Assembly (NCBI RefSeq): GCF_028826155.1
Contig: NZ_JAQGPN010000001.1
Coordinates: 3,353,501-3,417,500 of the forward strand
Direction: 5' to 3'
Length of the DNA stretch: 64,000 nucleotides
Source of the DNA: Mesorhizobium shangrilense
GTDB taxonomy: Bacteria; Pseudomonadota; Alphaproteobacteria; Rhizobiales; Rhizobiaceae
Shown: positions 9,856-19,438 of the stretch, piece after piece
Layout: every line of letters begins with the position of its first letter
Numbering within the stretch: the stretch's first letter is position 1
Program-made: the position numbers and the translations under genes
The notes under the pieces: generated by a model
What the model was told of the DNA's origin: nothing
The model's database searches: none
What the model saw: the letters and a program-made list of their open reading frames with translations, nothing else

Positions 9856-10785
9856 TCAGGCGTTCCTGAAGGCTTTCCAATGCGCCAGCTGTTGTGCGAT
9901 CAGCGCCACTCGCTTCTGGTCATCACGACCATCCAGTACGCCTACGTCGTCTGGATGGGCGCGCCACCACACGCCAGCCGTCCGAGTCGTCATGTGAGGT
10001 TCCGAGTCCGCACGGATCGTGAAGAACCCGTTTGCGCGGTCCTCGGTTTCCAGCCGAATCTCGCCTACTCCCTCCAGTTGCGGCGCGTTCGGGTCCAAGG
10101 GCCGCTCTCCCTTCCAATAGAAGAAGACGCCTGCTGGTCCTTCCCTCTCCCTGACCGCCTCGCTCCAGTATCGCGCAGAGAGACGTCCATCCTCTCGCCA
10201 CGCCCGACCCGTCAGATCGAGAGCGCCAGTACGATCGCGCGAGATCTTCAAAAGGCTGACGGCATCGGGCTCCCTGGCGGTGCGCTCCGTCAAGGAAAAG
10301 TGCCACCATGAGCCTTCGATGCGCGCAACGCGACCCTCGTTCTCGATTGCTTTGCGGATCTTCTGGTTGACCGCCTTCATCTCGGACGGCGTCATCTCGC
10401 CGGGATAGCGGACGCATGTGAGGCCAAGGAGGTCGCTCGGAAGCTTTGCCCCGCTTGCGTGGAGGATGAAGGTTCGACGCATCCCCAGGACGCCGCCGAA
10501 TAGCCCGGCCTCGAACACGACATTGTCGCGCGGCGACGCCTGACCCGGACCTTGCTGGGCAGAAGCCGCTGGGGTGCTCGTCGTCCAGTCGTCCTGGGCG
10601 AAGACGAACGCCGCGAAATCCACCTCCTGGGTGAGTTCAAGCAGGCGCTCCAGCGTGGAGGTGCCGGGATTGAAGGATGTCGTCCACGGTTCGACGCGCG
10701 CAATGTCGCCGAGGCCACGCGTCAATGCCTGTAGCAGCTTCTCCTGTTTTCCGGACGAACCCAAAAAAAGCCGAGGCTTATCCAT
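9856..10785 (-). CDS. Orphan TIR-like (CAP12/Pycsar-effector type) protein with beta-rich C-terminal domain
   Basis: 309 residues. Residues 1-150 match the TIR-like family found in CBASS and Pycsar effectors: RLFLGSSGK at the N-terminus, VEPWTTSFNPGTSTLERLL, FAAFVFAQDDW, then RDNVVFEAGLFGGVLGMRR. E92 is the likely catalytic glutamate for NAD+ cleavage. Residues 165-309 form a predicted beta-rich domain with repeating G-x-W/Y-x-G patterns (FFYWKGERPL, GVGEIRLE, GFFTIRAD) that might sense a ligand. I chose the ATG at 10785, preceded by TGGAGA; an open frame extends to 10911. No nucleotide cyclase gene is in the window, so partner and activating signal are unknown. Antiphage function is inference from the family. 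Confidence 0.8.
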   Translation of the reverse strand: MDKPRLFLGSSGKQEKLLQALTRGLGDIARVEPWTTSFNPGTSTLERLLELTQEVDFAAFVFAQDDWTTSTPAASAQQGPGQASPRDNVVFEAGLFGGVLGMRRTFILHASGAKLPSDLLGLTCVRYPGEMTPSEMKAVNQKIRKAIENEGRVARIEGSWWHFSLTERTAREPDAVSLLKISRDRTGALDLTGRAWREDGRLSARYWSEAVREREGPAGVFFYWKGERPLDPNAPQLEGVGEIRLETEDRANGFFTIRADSEPHMTTRTAGVWWRAHPDDVGVLDGRDDQKRVALIAQQLAHWKAFRNA

Positions 10786-11052
10786 CGGCGTCTCCAGCAA
10801 AACCCCAGATGACCAACACGTCGCGACTTGATTGTACCAAGCTGAGGCCGGATGACCATTGAATTCACTCGGCTGACAGCTCGATAGGCGACGGGATGCA
10901 TAATCCGTCACGCTGCCCCCGGCAAATCGGTCGGCTTGGCGAGTTGGCAGGGGACCGCATGCAAAAGAGCGGTCCCGCCGGGAAGGTCGAGCGCGGCATG
11001 TTCACTGCCGCTCTCGACCACAGCAGCCTGCCATGATTGGACGCACCCGAAT

Positions 11053-11712
11053 TCAGGCCGCCTGACGATCCGGCGCATGCGCCTCGAAGGCGTCCAATTG
11101 CCCCTTCAACGCACGCTGGAAGGCCGGGCGCGCCTCACAGCGCTCCTTGTAGGCCTTCAGTTTCGGGTAGCTGTCGAGCAGGTCCGTATGGCGCAGGATG
11201 CGCAGCACATGCGTCATCATGATGTCGCCGGCGGTGAAGCCGCCATCCAGATACTGCTTGTCGTCCAGCCAGGTTTCGAGATCGTCCAGGCGTGAACGGA
11301 GAAACGCCTCCGCCTGCGGACGCCGCTCCTTGGCCCAGGCTTCCTCAGGATGGAACAGGTCGATGACGGCGAGTTCCTGGACGAAAGGCTCGATCGAATT
11401 GAGCGCCGCAATGACGTTCTGCGCGACCCGCGCCCTGCCCGCGTCGTCGCGCGGCATCAGTATATCGCTTTTCCCGGCGATGTGCAGCACGATGGCGCCG
11501 GATTCGAACAGGACCAGTCCCTTGTCCTCCAACACCGGGACCTGGCCGAACGGCTGCATGGCTCGGTAGGCTGCCGATTTCTGGTCGTCCGTGTCGATGA
11601 GGCGGACCTCATAGGGTAGCCCGGCTTCCTCCAGCGCCCAGCGGACCCGCAGGTCGCGCACCAGTCCCTGCGCCATCAGCGGCACCCACTTGAACGCGGT
11701 CAGCGTAATCAT
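11053..11712 (-). CDS. Glutathione S-transferase family protein
   Basis: 219 residues. The N-terminal thioredoxin-like domain (about 1-80) contains GQVPVLEDKGLVLFESGAI with the cis-Pro and the glutathione-binding E-S pair. The C-terminal helical domain has the AGDIMMTHVLRI N-capping region. It is the last gene of an ArsR-SRPBCC-GST operon, its ATG overlapping the upstream stop by 4 bases. Start 11712 is set by this overlap and by the typical MITLTAFKW beginning; an open frame upstream is a shadow of the SRPBCC gene. Confidence 0.93.
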   Translation of the reverse strand: MITLTAFKWVPLMAQGLVRDLRVRWALEEAGLPYEVRLIDTDDQKSAAYRAMQPFGQVPVLEDKGLVLFESGAIVLHIAGKSDILMPRDDAGRARVAQNVIAALNSIEPFVQELAVIDLFHPEEAWAKERRPQAEAFLRSRLDDLETWLDDKQYLDGGFTAGDIMMTHVLRILRHTDLLDSYPKLKAYKERCEARPAFQRALKGQLDAFEAHAPDRQAA

Positions 11713-12194
11713 GCGGCTTCTCCCTTCGCCAGCTTCTCGACATAGTCCTGTTCGCGATCGAGGCACTCGTTCCAGCCGCTGACATGGCTGTCGCGGGACT
11801 CGACCGACTTGAACGGCGTCTGGTGGAAACTCTGCACGGTCTTGCCGCCTGCTTCCCGGAAGGTGACGGTGATCAGCGTGTCCATGCCCGGTTCCGCGGG
11901 CGTCCCGTCCCAGGCAAAGCTGTAGACGATCCGCTTGTCCCGTTCGATCTCCTTGAACTCGCCGCCCATCCAGTTCTCCCCGTATTGCTCGCTCGCAATA
12001 CAGGCGCGCCACTTGCCGCTGGGGCGGAAATCGAGGTCCAGATGTGTGCAGGTAAAATCCTTCGGTCCCAGCCAGCGCATCATGTGGTCGCGGCTCTCCC
12101 AGATTCGGAAAACCAGCGACACGGGCGCATCGAAGGTGCGTTCGATCAAAAGCTCGTCATCACGCAACTGCTTGCGATCAGTGCTTGCGTCCAT
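11709..12194 (-). CDS. SRPBCC / AHSA1-like START-fold protein
   Basis: 161 residues. It has the AHSA1 pattern: IERTFDAPVSLVFRIW near the N-terminus, MMRWLGP, then a long hydrophobic-cavity fold ending SGWNECLDR. These small proteins bind hydrophobic ligands; they are often encoded with ArsR regulators and GSTs, as here, and no function is established for this clade. Start 12194 is favoured because an AAGGAG site lies 6 bases upstream; the ATG at 12200 abuts the site. It overlaps the ArsR gene by 17 bases. Confidence 0.9.
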   Translation of the reverse strand: MDASTDRKQLRDDELLIERTFDAPVSLVFRIWESRDHMMRWLGPKDFTCTHLDLDFRPSGKWRACIASEQYGENWMGGEFKEIERDKRIVYSFAWDGTPAEPGMDTLITVTFREAGGKTVQSFHQTPFKSVESRDSHVSGWNECLDREQDYVEKLAKGEAA

Positions 12195-12522
12195 CGTCAT
12201 CTCCTTTCGTGAGTTCCGCGAGGTAGGCATCCATCTTGTCGAAGCTGCCCTGCCAGAAACGCCGGTAGCTCTCGAGCCAGTTGTCGACCGCCTTCAACGC
12301 CTCCGGTTCCAGCCGGCACGGCCGCCATTGCGCCTCGCGGCCGCGGGAGATCAGCCCGGCGGCCTCGAGCACCTTCAAATGCCGGGAAATCGCCGGCAGG
12401 CTGATGGCGAAGGGTTTTGCCAGATCATTGACCGTCGCCTCGCCTTCGGAGAGCCGCGCCAGGATGGCCCGGCGGGTCGGATCGGCGAGAGCCGAAAGCG
12501 TCGACGATAGCTCATCGTGCAT
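12178..12522 (-). CDS. ArsR-family winged-helix transcriptional regulator
   Basis: 114 residues. LSALADPTRRAILARLSEGE and LPAISRHLKVLEAAGLI are the ArsR winged-helix DNA-binding domain (about residues 5-80). The metal-binding Cys motif ELCVC is absent, so this is not a metal sensor; it belongs to the non-metal clade paired with AHSA1-like proteins. First gene of the three-gene operon and probably its autorepressor. Confidence 0.92.
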   Translation of the reverse strand: MHDELSSTLSALADPTRRAILARLSEGEATVNDLAKPFAISLPAISRHLKVLEAAGLISRGREAQWRPCRLEPEALKAVDNWLESYRRFWQGSFDKMDAYLAELTKGDDDGRKH

Positions 12523-12633
12523 TATTTTACCAGCTTGTTATTTAACTGCATTGCTAAATACAGGAGGAAAATGCCGCCGTCAAGCAGGCAGCTTGGACGC
12601 GACCAGCAGTCGTCTCCGCCACGTTCGGGGTCC

Positions 12634-13023
12634 TCACCACCAGCCGAAGCCGAAACCCGCTAGGTATACACCGACAAGTACGACGACTGCGCCGCCGCCC
12701 AGATACAGCGGCGGTCGATTGACGGCTTCCAAGACGCTCTCAATGGCGTCGTCAGGCAGCAGCAGGAAGAGCGCGCCTTCAATGACGGCGATCCAGCCGA
12801 GCAGCGAAATGATGGCGGCGGGCGTCGGCGACCAGACATTGTGGCCAAACACGAGAAACAGGCCGGCGAACAGTTCTATGACCGACATCACCGTCCGCAG
12901 CAGCCGCTCGCGTCCGTAGGCGCCGAACACGGGGACGAAATAGCGCCGCCGCAACAAGATGCCGGCGCCCATGATGACAAGGGCAACACCCAGAACCTTG
13001 GCGAGATAGAGGCTTAGCTGCAT
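12634..13023 (-). CDS. Small integral membrane protein, unknown function
   Basis: 129 residues with four hydrophobic segments (about 7-25, 45-62, 70-90, 103-125) and a short basic cytoplasmic loop RRRYFVPVFGAYGRERLLR. I recognise no family. It stands alone, about 110 bases downstream of the ArsR start region, on the same strand as the DUF3008 gene. Confidence 0.72.
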   Translation of the reverse strand: MQLSLYLAKVLGVALVIMGAGILLRRRYFVPVFGAYGRERLLRTVMSVIELFAGLFLVFGHNVWSPTPAAIISLLGWIAVIEGALFLLLPDDAIESVLEAVNRPPLYLGGGAVVVLVGVYLAGFGFGWW

Positions 13024-13117
13024 GGTCGGCGTTGCCAGCTGCCGTGCGGACCGACGCGAGGGACGACCTGCACGAAGGTGCGGATGCGCGACTATACGGC
13101 AGCCTCGCGGCTTTCGC

Positions 13118-13306
13118 TCAATCCTTCTTCACGTGCTCGGGTTTCCCCTTGCGCTTGGTTTCGGCGAACTCCTTGAGCTGCTTCTCGCTCATGGACTCAT
13201 ACATCTCTTTCGATGCGCCCTTGAGCTCGCTCTTTTCGGTATCGCCGCGCTTGGCGGAAAGGGCGGCGCCAGCGGCCTTCTGTTGCGCCTTGGACTTGGC
13301 AGGCAT
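13118..13306 (-). CDS. DUF3008 family small basic protein
   Basis: 62 residues. MPAKSKAQQKAAGAALSAKR is the conserved start of DUF3008 proteins, and the remainder (LKGASKEMYESMSEKQLKEF) also fits. The sequence is highly charged with low hydrophobicity, suggesting a cytosolic, possibly stress-related protein as in other alphaproteobacteria; no function is proven. Confidence 0.88.
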   Translation of the reverse strand: MPAKSKAQQKAAGAALSAKRGDTEKSELKGASKEMYESMSEKQLKEFAETKRKGKPEHVKKD

Positions 13307-13383
13307 CGGCTGATCCTCATGACATTGACCATGCCGGAGAACGCCACGCTTCGGATGCGGTTCCGTCGCGAGAAGGATGGACC

Positions 13384-14184
13384 TTACGCCAGGGTGAGGC
13401 CGAACCCCTGCAGCAATCGCTGGGTGGCGAAGTCGACCTTGCCCGACGTGAAGAAGGCGAGGTCGCGCATGTCGCTCGACGGAGAGGCCTCGCTTCGCGG
13501 CCGGATCTCGCTGAGCAGCGAGGCAGCTCGCCTGGCGATCGCTTCGGCTGGATCAAGCCAGTCCACCGGCCACGGCGCCGTCTTGCGCATGCGGTTCACC
13601 AGGAAGGGATAGTGGGTGCAGGCCAGCACCACGATGTCGGTGCGCTTGCCGTCCTGCTCGATGAAGCAGGGGGCGATCTCCGCCCTCACCGCCTCCTCGT
13701 CGACAAAACGGTCACGCATGTAGATTTCGGCAAGCCGGGCGAGTTGCGTGCTGCCGACCAGCCTCACATGGCATTTCTGTGCCCATTGGGTGATCAGGTC
13801 GCGCGTATACTGCCGCTTGACCGTGCCGGGGGTCGCCAGAACCGAGACCAGTCCCGAGCGGGTGCGTTCCGCAGCCGGCTTGATCGCCGGCACGGTGCCG
13901 ACGAAAGGAGTGCCGGGATAGGTCTCGCGAAGGGCTGCGAGCGACAGGGTGGACGCCGTGTTGCAGGGAATGACGGCAATTTCCGGCTGGAATCGCTTCA
14001 GCAGGTCGCCGAAAAGTTCGATGATGCGGGCGTTAAGCGCCGGCTCCTCCCAATCGCCATAGGGAAATGCCGCGTCATCGGCGACATAGATGAAGCGGCG
14101 GTCGGGCATCAGCACCCGCGCCTCGCGCAGCACCGTGAGGCCGCCGATGCCAGAATCGAACATCAGCACCGGCCGATCAGACAT
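13384..14184 (-). CDS. murI: Glutamate racemase
   Basis: 266 residues. It converts L- to D-glutamate for peptidoglycan. [14 protein letters not shown] near the start, catalytic Cys74 in VIPCNTAST and catalytic Cys189 in VLACTHYPF are all present. Start 14184 (MSDRPV) overlaps the stop of the upstream methyltransferase by 8 bases; earlier in-frame ATGs at 14211 and 14235 lie inside that gene. The trmJ-like/murI order is common in Rhizobiales. Confidence 0.95.
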   Translation of the reverse strand: MSDRPVLMFDSGIGGLTVLREARVLMPDRRFIYVADDAAFPYGDWEEPALNARIIELFGDLLKRFQPEIAVIPCNTASTLSLAALRETYPGTPFVGTVPAIKPAAERTRSGLVSVLATPGTVKRQYTRDLITQWAQKCHVRLVGSTQLARLAEIYMRDRFVDEEAVRAEIAPCFIEQDGKRTDIVVLACTHYPFLVNRMRKTAPWPVDWLDPAEAIARRAASLLSEIRPRSEASPSSDMRDLAFFTSGKVDFATQRLLQGFGLTLA

Positions 14185-15052
14185 TCGTTTCGTTTCCGCC
14201 GCTGGAGCCATCTTCGGGCGCAACGTCTTCTCCATGCGCCTCGCGGTCGGCTTTGGCCTTCCGTTCCGGATAGCCAGCGCCGCGCGGCTCCTTCGGCGAG
14301 AAATAGTCGAGCGAGGCGACGACGCCGCGCAGCACCTTTATCTCCGCCTCCGAGAACCCGGGCCTGGTCAGCACGGCGCGCAGATTGTCGACCATCTTGG
14401 GCTTCTTCGGCTTGGGCCGGAAGTAGCCGCGCGTGTCCAGCGCCTCTTCCAGATGATCGAACAGGCCCTGCAACTGCACCTTCGGCGCGGGGGGCATCTC
14501 CGGACTGCCGAACGCCGTGTCGGTTTCGCGCTCGAGCCCCGACTTCATCCACTCATAGGACATCAGCAGCACCGCCTGCGCGATGTTGAGCGAGGCGAAG
14601 GCTGGATTGACCGGAAAGGTCACGATTTCGTCCGCAAGCCCTACCTCGTCGTTGTAGAGACCGAACTTCTCGCGGCCGAACAGAACGCCGACGCGCTCGC
14701 CTGCAGCGAATCGGCTGCGCAGGCCCCTGCCCGCCTCGACCGGCCCGCGCACGGGCTTGAAGTTGTCCCGCTCGCGCGCCGTCGTCGCCATCACGAAGTT
14801 GAGATCGGCGATTGCGGAGGGCAGGTCGTCGAAGAGCCTGGCATTGTCGATGACATGGTCGGCGCGACTCGCCGCCGCGCGCGCCTTTTCGTTCGGCCAG
14901 CCGTCGCGCGGCTTGACCAGCCTCAGCTCGGAGAGGCCGAAGTTCGCCATGGCCCTCGCCACCATGCCGATGTTCTCGCCGAGCTGTGGCTCGACAAGAA
15001 TAATGGCCGGTCCTTCTGTCAGCATCGTGCGGTCGCGGTCGGTCCCAGCCAT
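14177..15052 (-). CDS. trmJ: SPOUT-family RNA methyltransferase, TrmJ-like
   Basis: 291 residues. [22 protein letters not shown] is motif 1 of the SpoU/TrmH group; [14 protein letters not shown] and [19 protein letters not shown] are motifs 2 and 3, forming the trefoil-knot SAM site (about residues 10-165). The C-terminal extension of about 110 residues fits TrmJ, which 2'-O-methylates position 32 of tRNAs. Start 15052 gives MAGTDRDR; a GTG at 15082 is possible. The acidic tail after residue 260 is variable. Confidence 0.87.
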   Translation of the reverse strand: MAGTDRDRTMLTEGPAIILVEPQLGENIGMVARAMANFGLSELRLVKPRDGWPNEKARAAASRADHVIDNARLFDDLPSAIADLNFVMATTARERDNFKPVRGPVEAGRGLRSRFAAGERVGVLFGREKFGLYNDEVGLADEIVTFPVNPAFASLNIAQAVLLMSYEWMKSGLERETDTAFGSPEMPPAPKVQLQGLFDHLEEALDTRGYFRPKPKKPKMVDNLRAVLTRPGFSEAEIKVLRGVVASLDYFSPKEPRGAGYPERKAKADREAHGEDVAPEDGSSGGNETNV

Positions 15053-15236
15053 TTCAAATCCAGTGTCGATGAGGCGCCGCACCGTAAAACGTTCGCGGCC
15101 GGCAAAATCAAGGCGGGCATCCCAAATGGGGAAGCCATTTCTGAATCACCGCACCTTCATCTGCCTGTCAAACAACGCCCTTATCAAGCCGCCCGACAAG
15201 CCACGCAACGCGAAAAGCATGACGGAGCGACAAACG

Positions 15237-17243
15237 ATGGACGACCACACCCAGCGCAACGACCAGAATTTTCCGACCAGCCAGCTGGAAGCCGCCGACG
15301 GCCCCGGCCGCAACCCTACGCACAACCTGACGATGGGCGAGATCATCTCGGCGCGGTTCTCGCGGCGCGGGCTTCTCAAGGGCGCGCTGGCGGTGTCGGC
15401 GATCTCCACGACTGTCGGACCGATGGCGTTGATCGCCGCCGACACGGCGCGCGCCGCCACGGCAGCATCCGCCTTCGCGTTCCCTGAAGTGGATGCGGGC
15501 GTCGACGCCGATCATCACGTCGCGCAAGGGTATGACGCGGACATCCTGCTGCGCTGGGGCGATCCGATCTTCGCCGACGCGCCGGAGTTCGATCCCGTCA
15601 ACCAGACCGCGGATACCCAACGCCGCCAGTTCGGCTACAACAGCGACTATGTCGGCTATGTCCCGATGCCAGGCGCCGAAGATCCCAGCAGCCACGGCCT
15701 GCTGGTGGTCAACCACGAGTACACCAACGAGCACCTGATGTTCCCCGGCATCGTCAAGATCGTCGACGGCAAGCCCGAGGTCGCCGCCGCGGACCAAGCC
15801 CGCGTCGACATCGAGATGGCCGCGCATGGCGGCTCCATCGTCGAAATCCGCAAGGCGGAGGGCAAGTGGCAGGTGGTCAAGGACTCGCCCCACAACCGTC
15901 GGATCACCGCCGACACGGAGATGGCGATCAGCGGCCCCGCCGCCGGTCACGACCGCATGAAAACCGGCGAAGATCCTGCCGGCCGCAAGGTGCTGGGCAC
16001 GCTCAACAACTGTGCCGGCGGCGTCACCCCGTGGGGCACCTACATCATGGCGGAGGAGAATTTTCACGGCTATTTCGTCGGCGAACTCCCGGCGGACCAC
16101 GCCGAAGCCGCGAACTACGACCGTCTCGGCGTGCCTGACGCGACTTACGCGTGGGGCAAATACTACTCCAGGTTCGACGTGTCGAAGGAGCCAAATGAGC
16201 CGAACCGCTTCGGCTGGATCGTCGAAGTCGATCCGTTCGACGCCAACTCGACGCCCAAGAAGCGAACCGCACTCGGTCGCTTCAAGCACGAAGGCGCCGA
16301 GTCGATCGTAGCGCCCGGCGGTCAGGTCGTTTTCTATCTCGGCGACGACGAGCGTTTCGACTATGTCTACAAGTTCGTGACGACGGGTCGCTTCAATCCG
16401 GACGATCGCGCCGCCAACATGGACCTGCTGGACGATGGCACGCTCTACGTCGCGCGTTTCGACACCGACGGCGGCATGGAATGGCTGCCGCTGACGCACG
16501 GCGCCGGCCCGCTCACCCAGGAAAACGGGTTCAACAGCCAGGCCGACGTGGTGATCGAAACGCGCCGTGCGGCCGACCTCCTCGGCGCCACCAAGATGGA
16601 CCGTCCCGAAGACGTCCAGCCGAACCCGAAGAACGGTCACGTCTACGTGATGCTGACCAACAACACGAAACGCGAGGCCGACCAGGTCGATGCCGCCAAC
16701 CCGCGCGCCAAGAACGCGTTCGGGCACATCATCGAGATCATCGAGGATGGGGGCGACTTCGCGGCGACGAAGGGCCGGTGGGAGGTCCTGCTGCAGTGCG
16801 GCGATCCTTCCGTCGCGGAGGTCGGTGCGACGTTCTCGACCGCCACGACGGCCAACGGCTGGTTCGGCATGCCCGACAACTGCGCCATCGACGCCGCCGG
16901 CCGGCTCTGGGTGTCGACAGACGGCAACAACCCGAAGGCGACCGGCCGCACGGACGGGCTTTGGGCGGTCGATACCGAGGGCGAGGCCCGCGCCACCTCG
17001 AAGCTGTTCTACCGGGTGCCGGTGGGCGGCGAGCTTTGCGGCCCGGTGTTCACGCCGAACGACGAAACCCTGTTCCTTGCCGTCCAGCATCCGGGCGACG
17101 GCGGCGACGACTGGGAAGGCTTTGGTCGCGCTTCCTACTATGAGGACCCGTCGACCCGCTGGCCGGACTTCAAGGACGACATGCCGATGCGGCCTTCCGT
17201 GGTGGTGATCACCCGCCAGGGCGGCGGCAAGATCGGCGTCTGA
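15237..17243 (+). CDS. phoX: PhoX-family (DUF839) phosphatase, Tat-exported
   Basis: 668 residues. A twin-arginine signal (SRRGLLKGAL, Arg43-Arg44, then a hydrophobic stretch ending near ARAATA) indicates folded export to the periplasm. The mature part matches PhoX/DUF839 beta-propeller phosphatases: LLVVNHEYTNEHLMFPG, NNCAGGVTPWGTYIMAEEN, HVYVMLTNNTKR. PhoX enzymes are Ca/Fe-dependent phosphomonoesterases used for phosphate scavenging. Start 15237 has GGAG 9 bases upstream; the ATG at 15219 is the alternative. It is followed by a GC-rich hairpin. Confidence 0.9.
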   Translation: MDDHTQRNDQNFPTSQLEAADGPGRNPTHNLTMGEIISARFSRRGLLKGALAVSAISTTVGPMALIAADTARAATAASAFAFPEVDAGVDADHHVAQGYDADILLRWGDPIFADAPEFDPVNQTADTQRRQFGYNSDYVGYVPMPGAEDPSSHGLLVVNHEYTNEHLMFPGIVKIVDGKPEVAAADQARVDIEMAAHGGSIVEIRKAEGKWQVVKDSPHNRRITADTEMAISGPAAGHDRMKTGEDPAGRKVLGTLNNCAGGVTPWGTYIMAEENFHGYFVGELPADHAEAANYDRLGVPDATYAWGKYYSRFDVSKEPNEPNRFGWIVEVDPFDANSTPKKRTALGRFKHEGAESIVAPGGQVVFYLGDDERFDYVYKFVTTGRFNPDDRAANMDLLDDGTLYVARFDTDGGMEWLPLTHGAGPLTQENGFNSQADVVIETRRAADLLGATKMDRPEDVQPNPKNGHVYVMLTNNTKREADQVDAANPRAKNAFGHIIEIIEDGGDFAATKGRWEVLLQCGDPSVAEVGATFSTATTANGWFGMPDNCAIDAAGRLWVSTDGNNPKATGRTDGLWAVDTEGEARATSKLFYRVPVGGELCGPVFTPNDETLFLAVQHPGDGGDDWEGFGRASYYEDPSTRWPDFKDDMPMRPSVVVITRQGGGKIGV

Positions 17244-17255
17244 CGCCCCTCGCTA

Positions 17256-17287
17256 CGGCGGGCCGCGCATCAACGGCCCGCCGCTTT
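17256..17287 (+). terminator. Probable terminator after phoX
   Basis: A perfect 9-bp stem (17256-17264 with 17275-17283) with a 10-base loop lies 12 bases after the phoX stop and is followed by CTTTCC, a weak T tract. Confidence 0.5.
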
Positions 17288-17535
17288 CCGCGTCAACTCC
17301 CGAAGCTTGCGACCCGAGTCCCGTTCTTCTTCTCGAGCTTGGCTGGGAGCGGTTCGACGAACAGGGCAGTTGCAACACGGCGCCCCGCCTCGCGCCTCCT
17401 GCGTCCGAACGAGATCACGCCAGCGTTCAGACAAATTGAGCCGTTTGCGTGCATCAAGCCCCTTTGCTATAGGCCGCATCCAGAACGCGGCTCCTGCCGC
17501 ATCCGACCATCCATTTCCCGAAAGAGGCTTTTCCC

Positions 17536-18747
17536 ATGGCGAAGATCAAGGTCGCGAATCCGGTCGTCGAACTCGACGGCGACGAGATGACGCGCATCAT
17601 CTGGCAGTTCATCAAGGAAAAGCTGATCCACCCCTATCTCGACATCGATCTCGAGTATTACGACCTCAGCGTCGAGCATCGCGACGCCACCAACGACCAG
17701 GTGACGATTGACGCGGCGAACGCCATCAAGAAGCACGGCGTCGGCGTCAAGTGCGCCACGATCACGCCGGACGAGGCGCGCGTCGAGGAGTTCAAGCTCA
17801 AGAAGATGTGGAAATCGCCGAACGGCACCATCCGCAACATCCTCGGCGGCGTCATCTTCCGCGAGCCGATCATCATGAAGAACGTGCCGCGCCTGGTGCC
17901 CGGCTGGACGCAGCCGATCATCGTCGGCCGTCACGCCTTCGGCGACCAATACAAGGCGACCGACTTCAAGTTCCCGGGCAAGGGCAAGCTGTCGATCAAG
18001 TTCGTCGGCGAAGACGGCCAGACGATCGAGCATGAGGTCTTCGACGCGCCGGGCTCCGGCGTCGCCATGGCCATGTACAACCTCGACGAATCGATCCGCG
18101 AGTTCGCCCGCGCCTCGATGAACTACGGCCTGCTGCGCGGCTATCCAGTCTACCTGTCGACCAAGAACACAATCCTCAAGGCCTATGACGGCCGCTTCAA
18201 GGATATCTTCCAGGAAGTCTACGAAAGCGAGTTCGAGGCCGCCTTCAAGGAAAAGAAGATCTGGTACGAGCACCGTTTGATCGACGACATGGTGGCGTCG
18301 AGCCTGAAGTGGTCGGGCGGCTACGTCTGGGCGTGCAAGAACTATGACGGCGACGTCCAGTCCGACACCGTTGCGCAGGGCTTTGGCTCGCTCGGCCTGA
18401 TGACCTCGGTGCTGATGACGCCGGACGGCAAGACGGTGGAAGCGGAAGCCGCCCACGGCACCGTCACCCGTCACTACCGCCAGCACCAGAAGGGCGAGGA
18501 GACCTCGACCAACTCGATCGCCTCGATCTTCGCCTGGACCCGCGGCCTGGCGCATCGCGCCAAGCTCGACGACAACGCAGAACTCAAGAAGTTCGCCGAG
18601 ACGCTGGAGCGGGTCTGCATCCAGACCGTCGAGGCCGGCCACATGACCAAGGATCTGTCCTTGCTCATCGGTCCCGACCAGCCGTGGCTCTCCACCACTG
18701 GCTTCCTCGACAAGATCGACGAGAACCTGCAGAAGGCGATGGCCTGA
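17536..18747 (+). CDS. icd: NADP-dependent isocitrate dehydrogenase
   Basis: 403 residues. It oxidatively decarboxylates isocitrate to 2-oxoglutarate in the TCA cycle. It is the dimeric, eukaryote-like type: [20 protein letters not shown] at the start, [12 protein letters not shown] in the substrate site, [20 protein letters not shown] with the metal-binding Asp residues, and [12 protein letters not shown] for NADP. Monocistronic or co-transcribed with the GST 5 bases downstream. Confidence 0.98.
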   Translation: MAKIKVANPVVELDGDEMTRIIWQFIKEKLIHPYLDIDLEYYDLSVEHRDATNDQVTIDAANAIKKHGVGVKCATITPDEARVEEFKLKKMWKSPNGTIRNILGGVIFREPIIMKNVPRLVPGWTQPIIVGRHAFGDQYKATDFKFPGKGKLSIKFVGEDGQTIEHEVFDAPGSGVAMAMYNLDESIREFARASMNYGLLRGYPVYLSTKNTILKAYDGRFKDIFQEVYESEFEAAFKEKKIWYEHRLIDDMVASSLKWSGGYVWACKNYDGDVQSDTVAQGFGSLGLMTSVLMTPDGKTVEAEAAHGTVTRHYRQHQKGEETSTNSIASIFAWTRGLAHRAKLDDNAELKKFAETLERVCIQTVEAGHMTKDLSLLIGPDQPWLSTTGFLDKIDENLQKAMA

Positions 18748-18752
18748 CGCCA

Positions 18753-19391
18753 TTGCGCAAACCCGTTCTCTACGGCGCCGACTACAGCGTATACGTCCGT
18801 ATCGCGAGGTTGGCGCTGCTGGAGAAGGGTGTTGAACACGAACTCGCCGCCCTCGACATCTTCGCCGAGGGCGGCGCCCCCGAATGGTACCGCGAACTGC
18901 ACCCTTTCGGTCGTATTCCGGCATTCGAGCATGACGGCTTCCATCTCTTCGAGACCTCCGCCATCACCCGCTATGTCGACGAGGCGTTTGCCGGCCCTGC
19001 CCTCCAGCCCGAAGAGCCGCGTCGACGCGCCGTGATGAACCAAATCATCGGCCTGCTCGACGCCTACGCTTACCGAGCCATGGTCTGGGACATTTATGTC
19101 GAGACCGTTTCCAAGTCGAAGTCGGGTAGCGAGGTGGATCAGGCGCGCGTCGATGCGGCGATCCCTATCGCGGAAAAAAGCCTGGCGACGCTTGCCCGAC
19201 TCGGCCATGGCGGCCGCTGGCTCGTCGGCGACGAGCTGTCGCTCGCCGACCTGCATGCCGCGCCGATTTTCGCATATTTCGCCAAGGCGCCCATCGCCGC
19301 GCCGATGCTCGACCGCTACGGCGAGCTCCGCGCCTGGTGGGAACGCATCCAGGCACAGCCGTCCTTCGCCTCGACCGAACCGACGAGCTGA
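18753..19391 (+). CDS. Glutathione S-transferase family protein
   Basis: 212 residues. A thioredoxin-like N-terminal domain (LYGADYSVYVRIARLALLEK, then FGRIPAFEHDGFHLFETSAI with cis-Pro and E-T glutathione contacts) is followed by an alpha-helical C-terminal domain (DELSLADLHAAPIF). I place the start at a TTG 5 bases after the icd stop because the conserved domain begins almost immediately and no ATG is available at the right place; a weak purine tract precedes it. Likely translated from the icd transcript. Confidence 0.85.
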   Translation: MRKPVLYGADYSVYVRIARLALLEKGVEHELAALDIFAEGGAPEWYRELHPFGRIPAFEHDGFHLFETSAITRYVDEAFAGPALQPEEPRRRAVMNQIIGLLDAYAYRAMVWDIYVETVSKSKSGSEVDQARVDAAIPIAEKSLATLARLGHGGRWLVGDELSLADLHAAPIFAYFAKAPIAAPMLDRYGELRAWWERIQAQPSFASTEPTS

Positions 19392-19438
19392 AGCCCTACA
19401 CGGTTGCAGGCCGCGCGCCACCTCGCTACATGCGCCCC

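Noticed and set aside
9856..12522. Complete CBASS or other multi-gene defence operon around the TIR-like gene
   Set aside because: Neighbours are rpsD, a GST, an SRPBCC protein and an ArsR regulator; no cyclase, E1/E2-like or nuclease gene is present.
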